Source: JBBPYC01 sp038200275 (lineage in GTDB: Bacteria > Pseudomonadota > Gammaproteobacteria > Burkholderiales > Burkholderiaceae_C). Taken from it: a stretch of 11,028 bases of DNA. Shown here one piece after another: positions 1-7,426 of this stretch; within the stretch, counting starts at the first letter, position 1; each line of letters opens with the position of its first letter. The stretch covers positions 1 through 11,028 of the forward strand of contig JBBPYC010000066.1 in NCBI GenBank assembly GCA_038200275.1, written 5' to 3'. The position numbers and the translations under genes were made by a program. The notes under the pieces were generated by a model, which saw only the letters and a program-made list of their open reading frames with translations, was not told where the DNA came from and did not search any database.

Positions 1-177
1 AGGTGTACTGGTGCGTCAGCATCGCCTGGCACAAGGGCCGCAGCGGCTTCGGAGCCCAGCAGCGGCGGATGTCGGAGATGCGCCCGAAGCGCGCCTCGTC
101 CTGGAACATCAAGCGGATTGCAGCGCCTTGCGCCCAGCCGCGGCGGAGGTCGCTGAGCGTTTGGCAGAGTTTTTTTT
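1..177 (-). CDS. IS630-type transposase, catalytic part (second frame, partial)
   Basis: This is the -1 frame that continues the transposase begun at 657, starting at the A8 run and leaving the window at its left edge. It is open throughout and reads as the start of the DDE catalytic domain: a motif LMFQDEARFGRISD, containing what should be the first catalytic Asp, is followed by RRCWAPKPLRPLCQ. Both are hallmarks of IS630/Tc1-mariner-type bacterial transposases. The zero frame instead ends in an unrelated tail and stops at 109. The product would only be made by a -1 ribosomal frameshift on the A8 run or if the run is a sequencing or replication slip. The remaining catalytic residues lie outside the window, so activity cannot be judged. 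Confidence 0.75.
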
Positions 178-657
178 CCACTCTGCCTGCGCCGCCGGAT
201 TGCTCTTGGGATGGCGCTTGTCGGGCACCAGCTTTCTCCAGCCGTGGCGGTGCAGCAGGCTGTAGGCAGAGGCGAGTGCCACCGGGCGTCCTACGCGCTG
301 GTCAAGCGCCGCCTTGATCTGGGCGACCACCAGCACGCCGCCGGTGGCCGCTTGGCTCAGGAAAGGTGCCAGCACCTCCCGCTCCTGCTCAACCGTCAGG
401 TTCTGGTGACGCCGCCCAACGGCCGCAGGCGCGTCGGGCGAGCCTGCGATGCGGCCTTGCATGAAGCGGCGTCGCAAGCGGCAGACCCAGTAGGGTGAGA
501 GGCCAAGGAGGGCGGCCGTATCCACCAGACTCAGCCCGAAGTCCAGCGGCAGCACCACGGCTTGCGCCTGGCGCAGCTGCTCCACTGTCTGGGCTGAAGC
601 GATGGCTTGGCGTGCCTTCATCAACACTTCCTCATCCCCGCTGGCCCGTCTTGCCAT
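109..657 (-). CDS. IS630-type transposase, N-terminal DNA-binding part (first frame)
   Basis: Encodes 182 residues. It opens with a helix-turn-helix region (about residues 45-70, LVDTAALLGLSPYWVCRLRR) that would bind the element's ends. A second winged-helix-like stretch follows (about residues 90-145, with YSLLHRHGWRKLVPDKRHPK), the usual N-terminal layout of IS630-family transposases. The ATG at 657 has a GGAG six bases upstream. Genuine similarity ends at the Trp-Lys-Lys encoded at 180-172; the last 20 or so residues are a frame-shifted tail, and the catalytic domain resumes in the -1 frame. The gene is either expressed through programmed frameshifting, as in several IS families, or broken by an indel in the A8 run. 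Its promoter end lies against the IS481 remnant. Confidence 0.8.
   Translation of the reverse strand: MARRASGDEEVLMKARQAIASAQTVEQLRQAQAVVLPLDFGLSLVDTAALLGLSPYWVCRLRRRFMQGRIAGSPDAPAAVGRRHQNLTVEQEREVLAPFLSQAATGGVLVVAQIKAALDQRVGRPVALASAYSLLHRHGWRKLVPDKRHPKSNPAAQAEWKKNSAKRSATSAAAGRKALQSA
170..177 (-). other. A8 slippery run at the transposase frame junction
   Basis: On the minus strand the coding sequence reads TGG followed by eight A residues and then CTC. Zero-frame reading gives W-K-K-N-S; slipping back one base gives W-K-K-K-L and enters the open catalytic frame. The run sits exactly between the DNA-binding and DDE parts, where IS elements with programmed -1 frameshifting place their slippery site. 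I do not see an obvious downstream stimulatory stem by eye. Confidence 0.6.
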
Positions 658-710
658 GATGTTCTCCGCCTACGTCGATGGGGAGAAATTATTGCGCGAA
701 TGAGGTGGGA

Positions 711-1040
711 ATGGAATTAGGCATGCACATCTTTGGCCGGGTTTGCAGTGAACACGGCATTGTTCACAAGCTGACGAAGCCTTATCACCTGTGGACGAAC
801 GGTCCGGCAGAGCGCATGAACCGCACCATCAAGGAGGCCACGATCAAGGCCTTTCATTACGCTGATCTGCAAAGCCTTGAAGCTCATGTGCTGGCTTTCG
901 TCTGCGCCTGCAACTCTGCCAAGCACCTCAAAGCGCTGAGATGGAAAACGCCTTACCAAACCATTGTGGATGCCTGGCAGAAAAACCCGGCTATTTTCAA
1001 AACCGATCCGCGTCACCTCATCCCGGGACCATACATCTAG
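711..1040 (+). pseudogene. IS481-type transposase, C-terminal remnant
   Basis: The open frame ends at TAG 1038-1040 and encodes the last third of an IS481-family (rve-type DDE) transposase. From about 726 the reading MHIFGRVCSEHGI, KPYHLWTNGPAERMNRTIKE, AFVCACNSAKHLKALRWKTP and the terminal HLIPGP match the family's usual order. The Glu in PAERMN should be the third member of the DDE triad. The N-terminal helix-turn-helix and the first two catalytic Asp residues are absent, because the frame runs into the IS630-type element's upstream region at about 680-720. The frame is formally open from an ATG at 678, but those first residues are junction sequence. It cannot be an active transposase; it is a scar left by insertion or recombination. 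Confidence 0.85.
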
Positions 1041-1240
1041 GCATTAGGTCGAGTTTGGCCCGACCATTCATCTGCTGCGAGAGATATTTCAGCCGACCGA
1101 TTTGGCCCTCAACTTGGCAGCTACTGCATGGCGAATTGAGCGGTGCCACATGAATTGGTCAGCGTCACGGGATGGAGCTGTCCGAAAGCTGCTCGCTTAC
1201 GACGATTGTCTGCGTCCAGCCCCCAACACCCGCACACGAA
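1041..1240. other. Intergenic stretch between the IS481 remnant and the fusion gene
   Basis: About 200 bases lie between the IS481 remnant stop and the end of the ligase-transporter fusion gene. The two coding regions converge here. I see no convincing gene, no clear terminator with a T-tract, and no recognisable inverted terminal repeat, although the IS481 right end must once have been near 1041-1080. Confidence 0.5.
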
Positions 1241-3778
1241 TCAAACTGTGCCAACAGCAAGCAGCACGCCAACGTAGGCGACCACTGCGATCAACACGGT
1301 GGAGATCGCCCCCAGCACCAGCGCCTGTGGGCCGGTGGCCAGCAGTACCCGCACCTTGACACCGGTGCCCAGCCCGAAGAGTGCTGCCGCCAGCATGGCG
1401 GTTGTGAGGATCTTCACGCCGTCCAGCAGACCCTGGGGTAGCACCCCGGTGGTGCGCACCACAACCATGGCCAAGAAGCCCAGCACGAACAACGGCACCA
1501 GCGGCAGCTTCTTGGCGCCTGCGGTCTGGTCTGCCTTGCTGCGTTGACGCGCCAGGTAGGCGATCATCGCAACCAGCGGAGCCAGCATGATGACGCGTGC
1601 CAGCTTGACGACCACGGCGGTCGCCAGCGATTCCTCCCCGGCTGGCGATGCTGCGGCCACGACCTGAGCCACCTCGTGGACACTGGCCCCCGCCCAGGCA
1701 CCATAGGCCTCGTTTCCAAGAAGGAGTACGTGCTGCAGCATCGGCCAGCCGAACAACGCGACGGTGCCGAAGATCGTTACCAATGCGATGGCAGTCGCCA
1801 CCTCGTCCTCGGTGGCATCGCTGGCGCCCTGCATTGCCGCGATTGCAGAGGCACCGCAGATCGAGAAGCCGGCCGCGGTAAGCAGCGACAAGTCGCGCGA
1901 CAGGCCAAGTCGCTCGCCCACCCACCGGGTAACGACGAAGCCAAAGATGACCGTGACGACGACCACCGCTAGCAACGGCACGCCCAGCCCAATGACATCG
2001 AGCAGGGACAGCTGCAGGCCGAGGAAGACAACCCCGGCGCGCAACAGCCGCCGGGTGCTGACCGACAGGCCGAGCGTAATCCTGGAAGTCAACAAGCCCG
2101 TATTCGCCAGCACCACGCCCAGCAGCACGCCGGCAGTCAGCGGACTGAGGAACGGAACGAAGCGGTTGATGATGAAGGCCAGCGCGGTCCCGGCCGCCGC
2201 GACAGCCACCCCGGGCATTAACTGAACTGCAACGTTTTTAAATCGTTCGATCCGGCTGGCACCCGGCGGCGTCTCGATCAGCTGGACATCGGTGCCGGTC
2301 AGGCCGGGCAGTTGTTCGCGCGCCCACTCCAGCAGCTCGGCCTCGGAGATGACGGCCTTCGGGTCGCGCTCGATGACGGTTTGCAACTCCTCGCCGTGGC
2401 GCGCATGCGGCACAGCGATCACCTGGGTCGCGGTGATGGCCGGATGGGTCAGCATCGCCTCCTCGACCGTGCGCCGGTAGACCGTCAGTCCGCCACGCAC
2501 GACCATGTGGATGGGGCGGTCGACCATCACGTAATGGCCGTCCTCGGCGCGCCGGACGACAGCTCCCGTACGCAACCAGCCTTCCTGGATGGTGGCAGCG
2601 GTGGCTTCCGGGTTGCGGTAGTACTCGCGCATCAGCCCCGGGCCACGTACTTGAAGCTCGCCGGTTGCCGGCCCTGCAACGACTGCGCCGTTGGAGTTGA
2701 CTACCCGCACCTCGACGCCTGCTGTCGGCTCGCCCACCGATTCGGGCCTGGTGTCGCCCGGCCGGGCGTGCAGGCACACCATACCGGTCTCGGTCTGGCC
2801 AAAGCCTTGCACCGGCAGCACACCCAGCTGCTGCTCGACCGCGCTTTGCACTGCGGCGGGCAGCGGGGCCAGTTGTGAGCAGACTAGGCGCGGCGCGGCG
2901 CGTGCGGCGCGCTGCGCTGCGGGCTGTTGCTCGGCGGCGGACGCCAGCGCCCAAAGCATGCTGGGCGCCGCGACAAGGATGCTCACCTGCTCAGCAGCCA
3001 TCAGCCGCAGCGCCGTGTCTGGTTCGAACCGGGGCATCAGCACCAGCGTCGCGCCGCTTGCGATGCCTGGGTGCAGTTGCATGGCCTGGGTCACCATGTG
3101 GAACAGCGGCAGCGTCACCAGATGCACGTCAGGCGTGGTGGGCTTTCCGTACACCGCGTTTGTGATGGACGCTATGTTGTGCAGCATCGCCGCATGCGTC
3201 AGCACGACACCGTTGGGCCTGCCGGGCAGCCGGCGGTGAAAGGAGATCACGGCCGTGTCGTCGACTCCGACAGCCCCTGGGCTGACCGTGACCGGCTGGG
3301 TCCGCGTCAGGCTGTCCAGCGATGCACCGCCCGAACCGATCACGATCACCTCGCGGCAGCTGGCCACCCGACCCGCTGCCGTGTGGGCGGTGGTTGCTGC
3401 CGGCAGACCGTCCGGTCCGGCGACGCAGACCAGCAAGGCGGCACCAGAGTCCTCGAGCCGCTCGGCCAGCAGCGACGCGCCGATCAGGACATTGAGCGGG
3501 ACGACTACGCCGCCAGCGCGCAGGATGGCGTAGTAGGCCACCACGAACTCGGCTCCGTTGAGCGCATCAAGCGCGACCCGGTCCCCCGCGCCGAGGCCAT
3601 GACTGAGCAGCAAGTTGGCGGTGCGACTGACGGCGGCGTCCAGTTCGGCATAACTCAGCCGGGTCGGTCCATCAACGATTGCGGTGTGTTGTGCGTACGA
3701 CAACGCGGACTGGGCCAGCATCTGGTCCAGCCGGTGTGGCGTGAGTGGTGGTGTCTGAAGGTTGGTCGGCATGCACAT
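1241..3778 (-). CDS. Fusion: degenerate acyl-CoA-ligase-like domain + YeiH-type membrane transporter
   Basis: 845 residues from the ATG at 3778; none of the candidate starts (GTG 3919, ATG 3778, ATG 3772) has a clear ribosome-binding site. Residues about 15-515 are an adenylate-forming (AMP-binding, ANL) domain: LSYAELDAAVSR, NVL near residue 100, LPLFHM, and an A5 motif GFGQTET at 325-331. Such enzymes activate a carboxylate with ATP and CoA. Key residues are altered: the A3 loop reads SFHRRLPGRPNG near 179-190, A7 is TGA instead of TGD (A406), and A10 (TPPGASRIERFK, 503-514) lacks its Lys. Residues about 521-845 are a full-length YeiH/UPF0324 family transporter (PF03601, annotated as a putative sulfate exporter), with FLSPLTAGVLLGVVLANTG, AAGFSICGASAIAA, GAWAGASVHEVAQVVAAASP and many membrane helices. 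The join falls where a ligase would normally end and a YeiH protein would begin. The combination is not one I recognise. Confidence 0.75.
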   Translation of the reverse strand: MCMPTNLQTPPLTPHRLDQMLAQSALSYAQHTAIVDGPTRLSYAELDAAVSRTANLLLSHGLGAGDRVALDALNGAEFVVAYYAILRAGGVVVPLNVLIGASLLAERLEDSGAALLVCVAGPDGLPAATTAHTAAGRVASCREVIVIGSGGASLDSLTRTQPVTVSPGAVGVDDTAVISFHRRLPGRPNGVVLTHAAMLHNIASITNAVYGKPTTPDVHLVTLPLFHMVTQAMQLHPGIASGATLVLMPRFEPDTALRLMAAEQVSILVAAPSMLWALASAAEQQPAAQRAARAAPRLVCSQLAPLPAAVQSAVEQQLGVLPVQGFGQTETGMVCLHARPGDTRPESVGEPTAGVEVRVVNSNGAVVAGPATGELQVRGPGLMREYYRNPEATAATIQEGWLRTGAVVRRAEDGHYVMVDRPIHMVVRGGLTVYRRTVEEAMLTHPAITATQVIAVPHARHGEELQTVIERDPKAVISEAELLEWAREQLPGLTGTDVQLIETPPGASRIERFKNVAVQLMPGVAVAAAGTALAFIINRFVPFLSPLTAGVLLGVVLANTGLLTSRITLGLSVSTRRLLRAGVVFLGLQLSLLDVIGLGVPLLAVVVVTVIFGFVVTRWVGERLGLSRDLSLLTAAGFSICGASAIAAMQGASDATEDEVATAIALVTIFGTVALFGWPMLQHVLLLGNEAYGAWAGASVHEVAQVVAAASPAGEESLATAVVVKLARVIMLAPLVAMIAYLARQRSKADQTAGAKKLPLVPLFVLGFLAMVVVRTTGVLPQGLLDGVKILTTAMLAAALFGLGTGVKVRVLLATGPQALVLGAISTVLIAVVAYVGVLLAVGTV

Positions 3779-3983
3779 GATTATGGGTGTCGAACACAGC
3801 AAAGTGGCCCCATTTGACGTGCTCCCCATCAACTGCACGCTGATCATCGAAATCGGCAGCCGCGTCACGTGATGTCCCGAGATGCCCCACCGTCCACTGA
3901 GATACTCACGCAAAGGCACTCACCGCTATTTCGCCGATTCAGGTCGATCGGTGATGGCCCTGCCCGTGCTCGACAGGCAGGCA
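3779..3983. other. Gap upstream of the fusion gene
   Basis: About 205 bases separate the DUF488-type gene from the fusion gene. Just past the DUF488 stop, CCTGCC and GGCAGG can pair as a short stem without a T-tract, which is weak support for a terminator. The reading frame of the fusion gene stays open back to a GTG at 3919, but the added residues do not resemble any ligase N-terminus. A promoter for the fusion gene may lie here; I cannot point to one. Confidence 0.35.
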
Positions 3984-4364
3984 CTATGCGGGCTGGCTCC
4001 TGCCCAGCAACAGGCGGCGCAATACGACCGCGTCGTTGTGCTCCTCGTCATGGGCGGAATACACGAGCGTGACGGGTCCCTGGCGCGCCAGCTGGCGCAG
4101 TTGTCGGAACAGTTCAGGATGCTGGCGCACCTCTTCGGCGTAGCGTTTCTGAAACGCCGTCCAGCGCTCTGGATCGTGCCCAAACCACTTTCTCAGCTCG
4201 GTGCTCGGAGCCAGGTCTTTCAGCCACAAGTCCACTGCCGCGGCGTCCTTGCTGACGCCGCGCGGCCAGAGCCGGTCGACCAGCACCCGGGTGCCGTCAC
4301 CTGCGGCGGCTGGCTGGTAAGCCCGTTTCAGCTTGACTTGGCCAGCGGCAATTCGGGCGCTCAT
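3984..4364 (-). CDS. DUF488/YeaO-type small protein
   Basis: 126 residues starting at the ATG at 4364, chosen because GGAG sits seven bases upstream; an in-frame ATG at 4397 lacks such a site. The family hallmarks are present: KLKRAY near the start, VLVDRLWPRGVSK at about 27-39, APSTELRKWFGHDPERW at about 52-68, and TLVYSAHDEEHNDAVVL near the C-terminus. The length is usual for the family. It is a small, soluble, cytoplasmic protein whose biochemical function is not established. No signal peptide or membrane segment is visible. It lies 93 bases after the Rieske-FAD reductase on the same strand. Confidence 0.85.
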   Translation of the reverse strand: MSARIAAGQVKLKRAYQPAAAGDGTRVLVDRLWPRGVSKDAAAVDLWLKDLAPSTELRKWFGHDPERWTAFQKRYAEEVRQHPELFRQLRQLARQGPVTLVYSAHDEEHNDAVVLRRLLLGRSQPA

Positions 4365-4411
4365 CGATTCACTCCATAGCAGTGTTGCACTGATCAACCT
4401 AGGCGGTTTCG

Positions 4412-4423
4412 GGTCGCGCGACC
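4412..4423. repeat. Perfect 12-bp palindrome GGTCGCGCGACC
   Basis: A perfect palindrome in the 93-bp gap between the reductase stop and the DUF488 start. It has no T-tract, so it is not an intrinsic terminator; it could be a protein-binding site or chance in GC-rich DNA. Confidence 0.3.
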
Positions 4424-4457
4424 GCTGTTCTTCGCCGCGACCTGTTAGCGACGGCGA

Positions 4458-6002
4458 TCACGCGCTGGCCGCGAGCGCGTGCTCGAACTCAACTTCGCAG
4501 CGCAGTCCTTCGAGGTCGCGATGCACGGTGGCAACCGCCAGTTTCCTGCCGTCGCGGCGATAGGTAAGTGTGCAGTTGCGGGACTCAAGGCTGCCGTCGA
4601 TATCGACGTGATCGAAGTGTTCGGCATGCCCGATGTAGCGAAGACCGAAGTCGTATTGCACCGTCCAGAAGAACGGCACCATGTCGAACGACTCGTGCTG
4701 CCCCAGCATGTTGCGCGCGGCGACCTGGCCCTGGCGCTCGGCGACCACCCAGTGTTCGACACGGATCGGTTCGCTGCCCAACCGGTCCGGCCAGCGTGCA
4801 ATGTCGCCGGCGGCGTAGATGCCGGCGGCACTCGTCGCCAGGAAGCGGTCCACACTGAGACCGCGGTCCATCGTCAGTCCGGCCCGTTCGGCCAGGCCCA
4901 GCGCCGGCCGCACACCGATACCGACGACGACCAGATCGGCGTCGAGCACATCACCGTTGACCAGCGTGACCTCGTGCTCGCCGATCGATGCCACCGTCGC
5001 ACCCAGATGGAACCGGACGCCGTGCTGTTCATGCAGCGTACGCAGGAACGCGCCGACTTGTGCGCCCAGCACGCGCTCCATCAGCAGGGGCTCGCGCCCG
5101 ACGACATGCACCTCGATGTTTCGTGCGCGCAACGATGCAGCAACTTCCAGTCCGATGAAGCTGGCGCCGATGACCACCGCACACTTCGCCTTCGTGGCGG
5201 AGGCAATGAGCGAGCGGCTGTCAGACCAGCTGCGCAGGTAGTGCACATGCGGCAGCTCGGCACCCGGGACGCCCAGCCGCACCGGTTCCGCACCGGTGGC
5301 CAACAGCAGCGCATCCCAAGCGTAGCGGCTGCCGTCCTCGAGTTGCACCTGGCGCTTCGCGGTGTCGATGCCGACGACCCGCGCATTCAGCTTGAGGTCG
5401 ATGCGCTGCTCGCGGTAGAACTCGGCTGGGCGCAACGCCATCCATTCTTCGGATGCGGTGCCGGCAAGATAATCCTTCGAGAGATTGGGTCGATCGCAGG
5501 GCAACGAGTCGTCGGCACTGAGCATCGTGATCGTGCCTGCGAATTGTTCGCGCCGCAGCATCTCGGCGGCGGCGTTGCCGGCCGCGCCGCCACCGACGAT
5601 GACAATGGCTTTGGGTGAATCGGCCGCGCCCGGTGCGTGAGACGGTGGCGTCGAAGCAACCTCGATCCTGTCGCCGACATAGAGCTTGCCTCCACGCTGC
5701 TCAACACGCCGGCACGACACCGCTTTCAGTGCTGGCGCGCGCACTGCCTCGCCGGTACGCAGGCTGAAAGCCGCGTGGTGCCAAGGGCAGCGCACCGTGT
5801 CGCCCACCACCAGCCCTTCGGTCAGTGGACCGTCGTAGTGCGAGCATAGAGCACCGATGGAAAACAATTCCTCGCCGCGGCGCACCATGATCATCGGCTC
5901 CCCCTGCGCATGGCCGAGCAACGGCACCGCGTCGACCAGCGCCGACGCTGGCACGCCCTGGCAAAAGTCGGGACCGTCAAGCTCGGGGTTTTCGTCACTC
6001 AT
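4458..6002 (-). CDS. Rieske [2Fe-2S] / FAD / NAD(P) oxidoreductase, AIF-like
   Basis: 514 residues; GGAG lies seven bases before the ATG at 6002. Residues about 10-113 form a Rieske ferredoxin domain with the cluster ligands C53-x-H55 and C72-P-W-H75. Residues about 131-440 are a pyridine-nucleotide-disulfide-type reductase: FAD site GGGAAG at 137-142, NAD(P) site VVIGASFIGLEVA at 276-288, and second FAD contact YAAGD at 396-400. The C-terminal domain (about 420-514) resembles the ferredoxin-reductase C-terminal domain. The layout matches the AIFM3-like family and the reductase partners of Rieske oxygenases, with the ferredoxin fused in one chain. It likely carries electrons from NAD(P)H through FAD to the 2Fe-2S centre and an unknown acceptor. 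There is no signal peptide, so it should be cytoplasmic. No oxygenase is encoded nearby. Confidence 0.9.
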   Translation of the reverse strand: MSDENPELDGPDFCQGVPASALVDAVPLLGHAQGEPMIMVRRGEELFSIGALCSHYDGPLTEGLVVGDTVRCPWHHAAFSLRTGEAVRAPALKAVSCRRVEQRGGKLYVGDRIEVASTPPSHAPGAADSPKAIVIVGGGAAGNAAAEMLRREQFAGTITMLSADDSLPCDRPNLSKDYLAGTASEEWMALRPAEFYREQRIDLKLNARVVGIDTAKRQVQLEDGSRYAWDALLLATGAEPVRLGVPGAELPHVHYLRSWSDSRSLIASATKAKCAVVIGASFIGLEVAASLRARNIEVHVVGREPLLMERVLGAQVGAFLRTLHEQHGVRFHLGATVASIGEHEVTLVNGDVLDADLVVVGIGVRPALGLAERAGLTMDRGLSVDRFLATSAAGIYAAGDIARWPDRLGSEPIRVEHWVVAERQGQVAARNMLGQHESFDMVPFFWTVQYDFGLRYIGHAEHFDHVDIDGSLESRNCTLTYRRDGRKLAVATVHRDLEGLRCEVEFEHALAASA

Positions 6003-6115
6003 TGCAAATCTCCAAAAAAAACAGCAGCAGATCGCTGCACTTCAAGCATTCCTTGCATGTCCCGCTCCGTGAGCGTCACACGCGACCGACCTGGGCACTG
6101 GCACCCGCTGTGCGT
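6003..6115. other. 113-bp gap upstream of the Rieske reductase
   Basis: A non-coding gap between the patatin gene and the reductase. It contains a run of eight T residues on the coding strand immediately before the reductase's GGAG site. It is large enough to hold a separate promoter, but no clear -35/-10 pair is visible. Confidence 0.3.
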
Positions 6116-6979
6116 TCAATCGACATGCGGTCTCAGTGCCGCCGGGATGCGTTGCTGCTGCAATCCCCCGCCCTTTAGCCACAGCTGCGTGCTGAGCGCG
6201 GCGCGTTCGATCAGTTCGTCGGCACGGGAAAAATCGTATGGCGACACGGCCAGCGGGCACAGCGGCGGCACCGTGGCAATCTCGACCCTGCCGGCCAGCA
6301 GTTCCAGATCCCGGACGAGTTGGTGCGTCGTCAAGAGATTGAGCGCATGCAGCGCGCTGGCAATGGCTGTCTCCGGCGGCGCCGGTAGTGAGCAGGCGTA
6401 GCCGGTGGGCAGCACCACCAGCCGGCTCGCGCCCAGTTCGACCGCAGTGATCACGGGGGTGTTGCTGGCGATCGCCCCGTCCATCAGGTCCACTGCGCCG
6501 ATGCGGACCGGCGAAAACGCTGCCGGTATCGCGCAACTGGCCAGCACCGCCAGGGCAGCCGGGCCCGATGAAAACAGCATCGCAGCGCCACTCAGCACCT
6601 CCGTGGTCATGACGTGCACCGGGATGTGGGCGTCCTCGAGTTGGCGGTAGGGCAGATGCTGCTCGATGAGCCGACGCAGCGCATCCGAGTCGACCAGCGA
6701 GTCCGATTCGAAAAACACGCCCGCGAGACGACGCAATGTGAGCGGAAATACGTCACTTCGCTTCACTCCGCGCCAGATGTCTTCCAGCCGTGCAACCCCC
6801 GCAGGCGTGGGATCGCCGCAAAAATAGGCGCCGTTGAGCGCACCCACCGACGAGCCAACCACGAAGTCGGCTTGAACGCCGTGGGCTACCAGCGCTCGCA
6901 GCATGCCCGCCTGGATGGCGCCGAAACTGCCGCCGCCGGCCAGCACGAATGCGGTCGTCGTCGGGGTGTCGTGAGCCAT
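6116..6979 (-). CDS. Patatin-like phospholipase
   Basis: 287 residues with all three catalytic landmarks of the bacterial patatin family: the oxyanion loop GGGSFG at 15-20, the nucleophile elbow G-S-S-V-G at 42-46 (Ser44), and the catalytic Asp in D-G-A at 167-169. These enzymes use a Ser-Asp dyad to hydrolyse acyl esters of phospholipids or other lipids. The length is normal for the short bacterial type (YlaK/RssA-like). No signal peptide is seen, so it probably acts in the cytoplasm or at the inner membrane. It begins 45 bases after the cytochrome c stop on the same strand, and probably belongs to the same transcript; a partial AGG-type ribosome site lies upstream of the ATG. The natural substrate is unknown. 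Confidence 0.9.
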   Translation of the reverse strand: MAHDTPTTTAFVLAGGGSFGAIQAGMLRALVAHGVQADFVVGSSVGALNGAYFCGDPTPAGVARLEDIWRGVKRSDVFPLTLRRLAGVFFESDSLVDSDALRRLIEQHLPYRQLEDAHIPVHVMTTEVLSGAAMLFSSGPAALAVLASCAIPAAFSPVRIGAVDLMDGAIASNTPVITAVELGASRLVVLPTGYACSLPAPPETAIASALHALNLLTTHQLVRDLELLAGRVEIATVPPLCPLAVSPYDFSRADELIERAALSTQLWLKGGGLQQQRIPAALRPHVD

Positions 6980-7024
6980 GCTGAAGCGCCTTTCAGGCTG
7001 TAACGCTACGCGGACCGCACCCGT

Positions 7025-7426
7025 TCAGGGTTTGCAGGGTGCTGCACCGTTGGCCGCCCTGAGATAAGCAATCAGATCGCTGCGGTCGCGCGCCTCGGGA
7101 ACGCCATCGTAGGTCATGGCGGTGCCCGGCACCACGGCCAGCGGCTTGGCCAGAAACAGGTTCAATGTTTTCTCATCCCAGACCAGGCCGGACTTCTTCA
7201 TGGCCGGCGAATAAGCAAAGCCCGGCACGCTGCCGGCACGCCGGCCCAACAGGCCGCAGTGCCGCGGGCCGACCCGGTCGTAGGCCAGTGCATGGCAGGC
7301 GATGCAGCGCGCATACAACTGCTCGCCGCGCACGGCATCCGGTGCGGCGATTGCCGCCGACGTCATGCAGCCGAAGCCCAGCACCAGGACCGCACCACAC
7401 CAGCCGTGGCAGCGCGGCGTGGTCAC
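7025..7426 (-). CDS. Class I c-type cytochrome, periplasmic
   Basis: 133 residues with a Sec signal peptide (about 1-28, ending AAIAA). A single haem motif C-I-A-C-H lies at 41-45, and the probable axial Met is M104 in PGTAMTYDGV, in the small cytochrome c/c2/c550 layout. Two further Cys residues (57 and 131) might form a disulfide. The start is a GTG whose last two bases are shared with the TGA of the ferritin-like gene (GTGA overlap), which indicates translational coupling; no independent ribosome site is seen. It is likely a soluble periplasmic electron carrier, perhaps the partner of the di-haem lipoprotein or the ferritin-like protein encoded upstream. Confidence 0.9.
   Translation of the reverse strand: MTTPRCHGWCGAVLVLGFGCMTSAAIAAPDAVRGEQLYARCIACHALAYDRVGPRHCGLLGRRAGSVPGFAYSPAMKKSGLVWDEKTLNLFLAKPLAVVPGTAMTYDGVPEARDRSDLIAYLRAANGAAPCKP

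Noticed and set aside
2238..2954. 238-residue minus-strand frame inside the ligase domain
   Set aside because: It is an Arg/Ala-rich out-of-frame reading of the ligase coding sequence.
3779..3919. Extension of the fusion protein to a GTG at 3919
   Set aside because: The extra 47 residues do not resemble a ligase N-terminus, and the GTG has no ribosome site.
3955..3983. Short stem after the DUF488 stop as an intrinsic terminator
   Set aside because: Only six paired bases and no T-tract.
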